Source: Membranipora membranacea
Taxonomy: Eukaryota > Bryozoa > Gymnolaemata > Cheilostomatida > Membraniporidae
Assembly (NCBI GenBank): GCA_914767715.1
Contig: OU612068.1
Location: 26,226,001-26,290,000 of the forward strand
Reading direction: 5' to 3'
Length of the DNA stretch: 64,000 bases
This document shows, piece by piece, positions 1-8,929 of this stretch. Under the pieces are notes generated by a model that was given only the letters and a program-made list of their open reading frames with translations, searched no databases and had not been told where the DNA came from. The position numbers were made by a program, and so were the translations under genes. Within the stretch, counting starts at the first letter, position 1. Every line of letters begins with the position of its first letter.

Positions 1-201
1 CAAACTGGCAATTCTTCGGATATGAAAGACTGCCTATGCCAGCCCCTGGGTGCATATCATTATCTTTGTAATACAGTTAATAATTATCAATTATATTAAC
101 TATTAAATTGTATATCTCTAATTTGTTGTTTTGTTAGTCCAGTGGGCCTTGATAATGCATCATTCACTCTGACAACTGCATTATTTGGCTTAAGATGCAT
201 A

Positions 202-250
202 GTGAATGTTATGCTGAAGAAAGTCACACTTTCTGCTGCATAACATTCAC
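202..250. repeat. 49-bp imperfect palindrome
   Basis: Perfect 13-bp outer arms (GTGAATGTTATGC and its complement) enclose a second AGAAAGT/ACTTTCT pairing, so nearly the whole 49 bp can fold. It sits at the 5' edge of the retrotransposon fragment that follows. It may be a by-product of that insertion rather than a regulatory site. Confidence 0.6.
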
Positions 251-560
251 CATGATGTCGGTGGGTTGTTCTCCTTGTCAAGTGGTGGGAGAGGGTTGTC
301 GCGTAAAAGTGAAACAAAGCTGTTAGGTTTCATCATAAATTACAGGGTAACATGGGATGACCATGTTTCCAATATCAGTAAAAAGATAGCGAAGTCAGTT
401 ACACTATTGCAACTTTGTAGGCATTTTCTTGACAACAAAACATTTATTATATTTTACCATCATTTCATTCTTTGCTACCTCATAAATGGTATCTATATTT
501 ACCACAATATATCACCAAACTATATACTAAAAGACTTATCTTTACTACCAATTGAGATCT
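225..560 (+). mobile_element. LINE reverse-transcriptase C-terminal fragment, copy 1
   Basis: The open frame at 266-562 contains KLLGFIINYRVTWDDHV, the motif that follows the catalytic palm in non-LTR (LINE) reverse transcriptases, and then a degraded thumb region (LLQLCRHFLDNKT, FYHHFILCYLINGIY). No catalytic YADD box is present, so this is a dead fragment. The same sequence recurs inverted near 20.4-20.7 kb and in direct orientation at 24.74-24.9 kb. It ends about 17 bp before the start codon of the broken Asn/Gly gene, replacing the upstream sequence its paralogues keep. Confidence 0.75.
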
Positions 561-1660
561 AAACAGAACAATTAAGATGAGAGTTTTGATTCTAGCTGCC
601 TGCCTGCTAGTTGCTGTTTATGCCAGCCCAGTAAAGAGAAGCACTGGTTGTAAGTGTTAACAAGAGCAGTTCAAGTTCGTTAACCTTTACTCCAGTTTGC
701 TCAGACAGATGTCATGTTATATTTTAAATTGTCAACTGACAACAATCTTATGTCTGAAATTTCATTTTAAATTTAAGGCATTCTTTAAGTCAAAGTTACA
801 GGTATTTGAGAAATGCTATAGCCATCAAACTATTTCCTATTTTACTCGGAACACCTGCCAAAAATCATTCGGAAAAACAAATAGTATGATTCATGTTTAC
901 GCCTTGTTGTTTGTATACATACAATTACACTGTTAACTTATGTTATCAATTACTACAGATGTACCTGCACCAGCTGGTCCATTCAATGGCGATGAGAATG
1001 GTAATGACAACGAAGTATTGGACTGAGTGGAAATGAGAATGGAAGCAGGAACATCAGATGTGGAAACAACGGAAACCGTGACGGAAACAAGAACGCAGGT
1101 GAAGGCAGCAATGGAAACAAGAACGGAAATGATAACCTTGGCAGTGGAGGCAATGGAAATGATTCTTGTAACCGAAACGAAGGCAGTGGAAACGATGGAT
1201 ACGACGGTCGAAATGGAAAAGCTAGTTACATTGCTGGAAATGGGAACGAAGTAGCCGTAAATTATGACAATAATGATGGCAACAAGAACTCTGGGGATTG
1301 GACATTTGGAAATGAGGAATGGATTCTTCAATCAGAAATGGAAATTTAAATGCTGGTTCTGGAAACAGTGGAAACACCAACAGAAACTTGAAAAATGGCA
1401 GCGGTAGTAATGGCAACGGAAAATACAGTCAAATCAAGAAGACAATGGAAACGTAAATGGCAACAACAACACAGGAAGCGGTGATGCTGGAAACAATAAT
1501 GGGAATTTAGATGAAGGCACTGGAAACAACAGAAACGTAAATGGAATCATGAAAGACGAAATGGAAATGGCAATGATAACATCGGATCAGGAACTGAAAT
1601 GCAAAGGCAACCATAATGATTGACATGGGCTCATTGGTAACCAAAACAGTGATCACCCAA

Positions 1661-1845
1661 AAGGCCACTGCCAAAAAGCCACTGGCCATAAAGCCACTGA
1701 CCAAAAAGCCACTGGCCATAAACCCACTGGCCAAAAAGCCACTGGCCAAAAGGCCACTGGTCATAAGGGCACTAGACAAAAGGCCACTGGTCATAAGGCC
1801 ACTGTTTAAAAAATCCACTGCCCAAAAAGCCACTGGTTACATAAT
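1661..1845 (+). repeat. 15-bp tandem array, left arm of the foldback element
   Basis: About twelve head-to-tail units resemble GCCACTGGCCAAAAA, with variants GGTCATAAG and GGCCATAAA in the second half of the unit. The 15-bp period makes all frames read as 5-residue repeats such as KPLAK, which is not a real protein. Confidence 0.9.
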
Positions 1846-2849
1846 AGAAGTCTGATATCAACTTACCATTGACATGTTTTTTGGGCCCGTAAAACAAAAT
1901 TCTAGCTCTTGATATGCCATTTATAAATGATTTTTTATTTCTACTCACTGATTCCCATTTTAGTAAAGTTAGAAAAGATCTCAACCATCCTTTGCAAATA
2001 ATTATTTTAAACGACTGCACCTGGACATCTTCTCACACATTTTTTCTGTTACCATCGCCCCCAAATATTACATTAAAATTATCTTGATGGACAAATTAAA
2101 GTTATCGCAAGCAAACAGTCAGGACTTTTAGATCGATGCAATGCCGCACTGAGAAGAGAGGAGTTTTTTGATTTTGACATGCCACACGCTAAGCACGAGT
2201 GAGTTGCATACCCTACTGGGAACAACAGAAAAATTCAGTGATCAGGTTACAAAACTTTAAGCAATAGCGATCAAGCTGAGTAGGTTGGGTCTTTTGGTCA
2301 TCAATAATAAAAACATTTGATGGATGCACAGATAGATCTTGGTAGAGGCTTGTATTGTTCACAAGAGAGTTTTTGTTAAGTATCAGATCTGATAATATAA
2401 TCATGTGAAAATCAAAATCGATCACAGGGTGCATTGGGTAAAAATGATACTAAAAATCTTTCCATGTGAATATAAATTATTGTCACGTTACAAAGAAAAA
2501 ATTCAAAAAAGCTACACTGCTGTCTCTGCTCAGTGCGGCATTGCTTCGATCTAAAAGTGCTGCCTGTTTGATTGTGACGACTTTAATTTGTCCATCAATA
2601 TACATTTTAATGTTTTAATTGAGGGTTACGGTACAGAAAAAATGTGTGAGATGATGTCCGGGTTGAGTAATTTAAAATAATTATTTGCAAAAGGTGGGTG
2701 AGATCTGTTCTAACTTTACTAAAATTGGAATCAGTGAGAACAAATAAAAAATACATTGAAAAATGGTATATCAAGAGGGTGTTTTACAGGCCAAAAAAAA
2801 CATGTCAATGGAAAGATGATATCAGACTTTTATGATGTAACGATTGAAC

Positions 2850-3070
2850 CAGTGGCTTTTCGGGCAGTGGCTTTTTGGGCAGTGGCTTTTTGACCAGTGG
2901 CCTTATGACCAGTGACCTTTTGCCCAGTGGCCTTATGACCAGTGGCCTTTTGTCCTGTGGCCTTATGACCAGTGGCCTTTTGGCCAGTGGCTTTTTTGCC
3001 AGTGGCTTTATGGCCAGTGGCTTTTTGGCCAGTGGCTTTATGGCCAGTGGCTTTTTGGCAGTGGTCTTTT
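2850..3070 (-). repeat. 15-bp tandem array, right arm of the foldback element
   Basis: This is the inverted counterpart of the left array, with about fourteen units of CAGTGGCTTTTTGGC type. The unit number differs from the left arm, as expected for arrays that change length by slippage or unequal exchange. Confidence 0.9.
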
Positions 3071-3469
3071 GACCCGAAATCAACCAAAACAGAAATGGAA
3101 ATGAAAGAGAGGGAGATAGTGGAAATGCTAATGGAAATCACATCACTGGATATGGAATCAACAGAGAGAACAACGGACATGAAAACACAGGATCAGGAAA
3201 GAACGGAAATGGAAACGGAAATGGCAATGTTCAACTTTCAGGAGAGGCACTCAATAAGCGTATTGCACAGAGGACCAGCAGCTACTTTAGATAGAAACTG
3301 CTCTGGCTTGGTGCCTAGCTTTACAGTATATCTCAGTAGATATTTTTGAGAGTTTTATTAAAAATAAAAAATATAAAATGTAAAATCAACACTCGGATGA
3401 CTCCTCATGGCTTATATCTAGGATTATGTAGTATTGTACTCAGAGCTTGGGTTGACGCTGCCTCAAGAG

Positions 3470-3570
3470 CTGAGATTTGAGCTTCGGTTTATTGAACCTC
3501 TTAGAGTAGTTGTAGAGATATTGGTTACCATTAAATTTACCAGACCACAGAGACAGATCAAGATAACAAG
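3470..3570 (-). repeat. Short LINE-related fragment
   Basis: The stretch around CTCTTAGAGTAGTTG and GATATTGGTTACCATTA is nearly repeated at 20075-20135, just beyond the inverted LINE reverse-transcriptase fragment. It is probably the 3' end of the same LINE family. Confidence 0.5.
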
Positions 3571-3739
3571 TATGAAAATATGAAATGATATGGTATTTGC
3601 TTGCACATACAAAATTAGAATGCCAATCGAAAATTGTTGTTTGATTATCGTTTTATATTCATTGCTATTTTCTATTATGTTACGCATTTAAGGATAAAGA
3701 AAGAAAAAAACAATAAAAATATTATTGCTCATAACATAC

Positions 3740-5249
3740 CAGTTGTTTTGACGACAGGTGTTGGACATCTCATGGTGTTACAATCTACAATGTCTACTCT
3801 GTTTCCTGCGCAGTCATTACCACCATTAAATGGTGCTGGGTTGTTACACATTCGGCTTCTGGACCTAATACCTGACATGCATGATACTGTGTAAGCAGAA
3901 AATGTTCCCCACTGTCCCTACATACCATTAACTGTAACAAAAGACATCATATTAATTTTGAGGGAAATAGATATTTGGATTCCGATTTGTTAACAGAAAC
4001 TCAAGAAGCAGATTTTGTAAAAAGAGCAATGAGCTGTATCAAAATCAATCCTTTGTTTCTGATTTTTTCCCCTGAACAATCAGGAAGCAAAATACTCCAT
4101 GTATTAATGGTTTCATGAGCTTAACTTGATAATACCATTGTACCACTCAATTGATTTAACATATTAATAAATCTGTATGCATATAACCTGTCAAAAGAAC
4201 ACAGTCTTCATCATGAATGTGGTTTGTGGAGTTCACCAAGAAACAGTTTGTGTGAAATAAGCCTTAATTCCATCTATGTAACATACCAGCACATGATTGG
4301 GTGTTGCAGACTCTGGTTTCAGTGTTTGGTCCCTCACATCCGAGGTATCTTCCTACATCACGTGCAGGCCTCTGGCATGTTCTGCTTCTGGTTTGTCCTC
4401 AACCATTGCATTGCTCAGTATATCTGCTAAATGGTCCCCACACTGACCATGTTCCTTGCACTGTAAGCAAAAAAATTCATAATCAAGAGGCATTTCAAAG
4501 TAAGGTAAGTAGATAGATTGCTAGAATCACTGTTTATATAACATGTTGCGCGGCCCTATCGAAATAATATTGAACTGAAATTAAGAGTTTTGATCTATCA
4601 ATATTGTTCCACTAAATAAAGAGCAGCCAACACAATGTTCTCTAGAAAAATCAAGATATTATAAAGGTAGGATATCATATACTTACATGTGATCGTGAAG
4701 TCTACGGTTTGAACATCTGGGACTCTGACCTCTGGTATACGGATAACTGGAACTCTAGGTATGCTTGGGTTTGGTACAACAACATTTGGTACTGGTACAT
4801 CTGGGATCTCTGGGGCTGGGACATTGATGTGAATGACGGTGAATGCTGAAAGGAGAAGATGAATAATTGGTCAATTGTGCGCAAGTAACTCCCTGCGCCT
4901 TGGAGTCTGAGCACTTAGACTACTATGAGAGGTATATTTTGAGCAAGGAGTTTGAACTTTCTGTTTTGAGACATGATCATTTACCTTTCCAAAAAGTCTA
5001 AGTCAAGATCATGATTGCCATCTACTTGATAACAAAATACCTGCAAATGAGCATCTGAAATGAAATGGACAGCTTCTTGGTGAATCATTGCTTTGATTTT
5101 ATCAGAATTACCTGGTCCCACGCCTCCTGGTCCCACGTTTCCTGGTCCCACACTTCCTGGTCCCACATTTCCTCCAGTATTGCCTCCAACATTTCCATTT
5201 CCTGCTGGACTGTATCCACTGGCTAAGGTCAGGCCTAATAAAACAACAA
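3740..5249 (-). pseudogene. Secreted GPG/VP-rich protein with two thrombospondin type 1 repeats; two nonsense codons
   Basis: Four minus-strand exons join with matching phase 1 boundaries: 5249-5112, 4845-4687, 4460-4287 and 3931-3740. The first encodes a hydrophobic VVLLGLTLASG leader end, then GNGNVGG and VGPG repeats. The second is a valine-proline stretch (VPAPEIPDVPVPNVVVP). The third and fourth are TSR domains, seen as WSVWGPFS...RSRTCQRP and GQWGTFS...RSRSRMCNNP with conserved Cys. TSRs usually act in secreted matrix or adhesion proteins. TGA at 4399-4401 interrupts TSR1, and TAG at 3918-3920 replaces what is normally the first Trp of TSR2. Splice sites stay intact, so this is a young pseudogene, a sequencing error or a recoded gene. 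The start-codon exon and any 3' exons were not found. Confidence 0.72.
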
Positions 5250-5289
5250 CTGTGAATTTTTAAAATCTTTTGTCTCAACCATCCGCTCA

Positions 5290-6740
5290 AATATGTATCT
5301 GCGTGATTTCAAAAGAGGCTAAATGCTCAGCTTAGCATGAATACCGGTATTCAGTTCTAGACTCGTTGGAAGAGCAGTATCGCTTGCAAAATTATACGGT
5401 GCTGGGTGGATGGATTGCTAAATATGAAAAAAAATATAAAAACTTAACAACAATGGCAGCAATTACGAGTGCTACTGAAGATTTATTCATTTTCTGCAAA
5501 AGAACAAAGGTAAACATTTATCAGCCTGTGGAGTGTGGCAGCTTAGAGAAGAAGAAAGCTATGAAGTTAACTATCTCTTCTGGACAGAGCTTTACTGGAG
5601 GAATGCTGTAACAAGTTTAACTATCAACACACAGGCCAAATCACAGATGCTGAAATTGTTACTTTAGTTAATCAAAGATGCTCAAATTGTACCTTTAGAG
5701 TGTAGACTTACTTCTGTTTGAATTCTGTTGAGCTGTTATCTGATCCAAGAAGATAATATGAGAAAATTGCCATTTTTTTTCTATCTCTTGACATTGTAAG
5801 TATTGCCTTCCTTGTTAATATCTCATTCATCAAAGTCTTGCCAGTATAGGAGCGTGTACCAGTTTCAGCTTGAAGCGGCATTTTCTTGACGCATATCTTG
5901 ACCCTGTTGTTACTCCTGGTGGTGACAATAGGATGAATAACACTGACACCGACAAAGTCCTAGTTGTTTTCTTAATAATGAATTCTTAATGAGACTAGAC
6001 AAGGATCATGGAGGTACAATAATGACAAAGTAAATAATTAAGACATGTGACAGAAGAAGGACAATTATATTGTGATCGATCAATAGGCAAGCGGCATTAT
6101 GGGGTTATGATTCAGTCATCAACTCCATCAGATATCCAAATCTGCCTGTTTGCCAAAATATGATGTGGATGTGAAGGTAGCATAGTGCTGATAGATCTAG
6201 GCAAAAGATGATTCTGATTTTCCTTGGTGACTTAGCTAAATTACAACAGGACATGATCTGAGCACCCAGCTAATTTGGTCCAAATGATATCAAAGAGGGC
6301 CCATAATACAGAGCAATGAGTTAGATGGTGACGGAAGAATATTCAAAATAAAAAAACTGAATTTATTTAGCATTGTCCCAAAGGACCAGTCTTGTCAATG
6401 TTAGTAATAAACTCAAAACCACAGGTGAGGATAGTGGATGTGAAAAGAGCGATCTCCTGTGAACTCCTTGAACTCTGTTTCATTACAGACAACAGCAATT
6501 GAAGTGAAGTGAAGGAGACCCTTTCGCTTTTCAGTTTCATCCCCTCTTCATAACAGCTGGATCTGCAATCATCAAAAGTAAGAATGAATAAGAACCAGAT
6601 AACAGGAAACGATCATATGGTGTGAAAACTATAAGGGGATAATTATGGGGAGATGATCTTTTTTGATGTCATCATTTATTGCTGTAGATAATATTTTTAA
6701 AAACAGAGAGGCAGGGCACTTCCCAGGTTAGAAGTGATAG
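5290..6740. other. No recognised gene
   Basis: This is the interval between the TSR gene and the GN2 promoter. One 81-codon plus-strand frame (about 5366-5611) shows no motif I recognise and has no clear splice or start context. Nothing else stands out. Confidence 0.5.
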
Positions 6741-6772
6741 TTAAAAGGATGTGCAGTAATCAGGGAAAAATG

Positions 6773-6850
6773 CTTAAATAGAAGAAGCACTGCTCTGCAT
6801 TTTGGTGAGTAATGGTAGAAAAAGGAATAGCCATCCCTGACTTGAAGGTA
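6773..6850 (+). promoter_or_regulatory. Inferred core promoter and non-coding exon 1 of GN2
   Basis: A TATA-like CTTAAATA lies at 6773-6780. About 50 bp further comes GGAATAGCCATCCCTGACT, nearly identical to the sequence downstream of the TATA box of GN3. A GTATGG donor follows. The coding exon begins after an acceptor at 7163-7164 (TTTCCAG), so a 5'-UTR intron is inferred from conservation between the two genes. Confidence 0.5.
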
Positions 6851-7199
6851 TGGAATAAACTTTGTCTTGGTTGATTAGTTGGTCGAACTCTTCAACTCTG
6901 ACTGTATTATTACGATACTACTGAGACAAATGGTTCAGGATAATCTAATTCCTAGGTCAAAACAGGTAGTTAAAAAAAATAGAAATAGCAAGACATGATT
7001 TTGTTTATAGCATTCGGATCTTTAGTCAGTAACCAATGTTTTAGTTTCACTGCAAGCTCAATAAGATTAATGCTAAGATTAATAATAATGAGCATAGACA
7101 ACAAGGTACGAGCAAGCACTAAATGTTAAGGTGCAAGATGTAACTAAGATCTTTATATTTCCAGCTTATATCTATCGACAGAAATCAAAACAGAACAAG

Positions 7200-8718
7200 A
7201 TGAGAGTTTTTATTCTAGCTGCCTGTCTGCTAGTGGCTGTTTATGCCAGCCCAGTAAAGAGAAGCACTGGTTGTAAGTATAATGGCACTGCCTACCATCT
7301 GTTTCCATCATAAATTGTTGCGCTATCTACTTTTATGTTTGATTTCATATGAGCTTTGAATATTGTTGCATAAGTTATATTTACCATAATTTGACCTTGA
7401 ATCGTTGTTTCCCCTTGTTCCAGACCAAAAGCCTGCACCTGGTCCATTTAATGGCGATGAGAATGGTAATGATAACGAAGGTACTGGAACCAATGGAAAT
7501 GAGAATGGAAACAGGAACATCGGATGTGGAAACAACGGAAACCGTGATGGAAACAAGAACGCTGGTAGTGGTAGCAATGGAAACAAGAACGGAAATGATA
7601 ACCTTGGCTGCGGAGAAAACGGAAATAGAGTAGGAAACTTCAATGAAGGATCAGGAGATAATGGAAATAACAACGGTAATGTCAACATCGGAAATGGTAA
7701 TTTTGGAAACGATGGCGGAAACTTGAATTCTGGATCCGGAAGTAATGGTAACTCAAATGGAGGCTTCAATTATGGAAATGGAAACAGTGGAAACTCAAAT
7801 GGAAACCAGAACGACGGCGAAGGAGACAGAGGAAACGGCAATGGTAACGGTAACAGTGGAGATGGTAACCAAGGTAACAAGAACGGAAATGTAAACAGCG
7901 GAAGTGGAGATCATGGAAACAAGAACGGAAACGGAAACGAAAGCACTGGAGATAACGGAAACACCAACGGAAACGGAAACCTTGGCAGCGGAGACAAAGG
8001 AAACAAAAATGGAAATTCCAACGATGGTTCTGGAAACAATGGAAACACCAACGGAAACTCAAACAGAGGAAGTGGAGATCATGGAAACAGGAACGGAAAC
8101 GAAAACAAAAGCACTGGAGATAATGGAAACACCAACGGAAACGGAAACCTTGGCAGCGGAGACCGAGGAAACAAAAATGGAAATTCCAACGATGGTTCTG
8201 GAAACAGCGGAAACACCAACGGAAACTCAAACAGAGGAAGCGGAAGTGATGGCAATGCAAACGGCAATGGAAACAACGGCAAAGGAGACAATGGAAATGC
8301 AAATGGCAACAGTGGCATAGGAAGCGGTAATGACGGTAACAGAAATGGAAACTCAAATGATGGCACTGGAGACAATGGAAACAAGAATGGAAACGAGAAC
8401 AATGGAGGTGCTGATAATGGTAACAGCAATGGCAGCGGTAACAGCGGATCAGGCGATAACGGAAATTCCAATGGTAACAAGAATGATGATCTGGGATCTG
8501 GGTTCAACGGTAACCAGAACGGAAATGGCAATCATGGAAAGGGAGACAATGGAAACGCAAATGGAAACCAAAACTTTGGAAACGGAATCAACGGAAACAA
8601 CAACGGAAATGGAAACACAGGGTCAGGGAAGAACGGAAATGGAAACGGAAATGGCAATGTTCAACTTTCTCAAGAGGAACTCAATAAGCTTATTGCACAG
8701 AGGACCGGTGGTTACTAA
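7200..8718 (+). CDS. Asn/Gly-rich repetitive secreted protein (GN2), 455 aa
   Basis: Two coding exons, 7200-7272 and 7424-8718, join in phase 1 (GGTT/GTAAGT donor, TTCCAG acceptor). Residues 1-16 form a signal peptide (MRVFILAACLLVAVYA). SPVKR follows, a short pro-segment ending in a dibasic site. The mature part opens with PAPGPFNGDENGND, has two cysteines (NIGCGNN and NLGCGEN), then about 25 repeats of 14 residues (G-S-G-D-x-G-N-x-N-G-N-x-N-x) and ends in a charged tail, SQEELNKLIAQRTGGY. I do not recognise a named family. The composition resembles extracellular structural or silk- and shell-matrix-like proteins, but that is inference. A 5'-UTR intron is likely. The repeats are rich in the GGAAAC hexamer, which leaves other frames open by chance. 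Confidence 0.88.
7900..8235 (+). repeat. Tandem duplication of 168 bp inside GN2
   Basis: Units 7900-8067 and 8068-8235 each encode four 14-residue repeats and are almost identical (both run GSGDHGN...STGDNGNTNG...NSNR). GN3 has only one equivalent block, so this is a recent length expansion in GN2. Confidence 0.85.
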
Positions 8719-8855
8719 AGATAAAAACTGCTAGGGCTTGTTGCTTAGCGTTACAGTATGAGTAGATATTAATGGTTAAACTCATCTATTTTATTTTCTT
8801 ATTTCTAAATGTTGATTGAATTTTCTTTCGTTACTACCTATATTGTTGGAGTTTT

Positions 8856-8861
8856 ATTAAA
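8856..8861 (+). terminator. Polyadenylation signal of GN2 (ATTAAA)
   Basis: ATTAAA lies about 140 bp after the stop codon. The surrounding sequence (GTTTTATTAAA through TGTAAAATCAACACT) is conserved downstream of GN1, so it belongs to the shared 3'-UTR. Confidence 0.55.
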
Positions 8862-8929
8862 GATACGGACCTGAAAATATAAAAATGTAAAATCAACACT
8901 TAGCTGATCCCTCATTGCTTTTGAATGAC

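Larger units (their letters stand above)
1650..3081. mobile_element. Foldback (long-inverted-repeat) transposon, TU/FB-like
   Basis: The element is 1432 bp. The left arm is about 1650-2162 and the right arm about 2530-3081 in inverted orientation, around a unique middle of roughly 370 bp. Each arm has an outer domain of 15-bp tandem units and an inner non-repetitive domain, matched for example by TCTGATATC, CCATTGACATG and GCAATGCCGCACTGAG on both sides. An 11-bp direct repeat AACCAAAACAG lies at 1639-1649 and 3082-3092. Removing the insertion restores sequence collinear with the paralogous Asn/Gly genes, which shows a target-site duplication. The architecture is that described for sea-urchin TU and Drosophila FB elements. 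There is no recognisable transposase, so it is non-autonomous. The TSD length would also suit a Mutator-like element. Confidence 0.88.
577..3293 (+). pseudogene. Asn/Gly-rich secreted protein, broken copy (GN1)
   Basis: Exon 1 (577-649) still encodes the family signal peptide and dibasic pro-segment (MRVLILAACLLVAVYASPVKR) with a GTAAGT donor. Exon 2 starts at 959 after TACTACAG in the same phase 1 as the two intact paralogues and opens with the family VPAPAGPFNGDENGND. A 1-nt deletion near 1013, compared with GN3, then brings a TGA at 1024-1026, and the Gly/Asn repeats continue in mixed frames to about 1640. A foldback transposon interrupts the frame (1650-3081). The end of the gene resumes at 3093 and keeps the C-terminal tail (VQLSGEALNKRIAQRT) before a stop near 3293. 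Intron 1 aligns with that of GN3, so GN1 and GN3 look like the closer pair. The upstream promoter is displaced by a LINE fragment. I infer a non-functional gene. Confidence 0.85.

Noticed and set aside
1661-1845. CRISPR-like array
   Set aside because: The repeats are adjacent 15-bp units with no spacers, in a eukaryotic transposon arm.
1616-3083. Repetitive KPLAK/GHKATGQKA-type proteins
   Set aside because: These are translations of the 15-bp tandem arrays of the foldback element, not genes.
4981-5166. Extension of the first TSR-gene exon into the following sequence
   Set aside because: The later donor would give phase 0, which does not match the next exon (phase 1). The donor at 5111 does match.
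7323-8734. Long open frames in other frames and on the minus strand across GN2 (Met/Glu/Thr-rich and Pro/Phe/Leu-rich)
   Set aside because: They are by-products of the GGAAAC-based repeats, which contain no stops in several frames. Only the Gly/Asn frame has a leader, splice phase and conserved tail. The same applies to frames over GN3.
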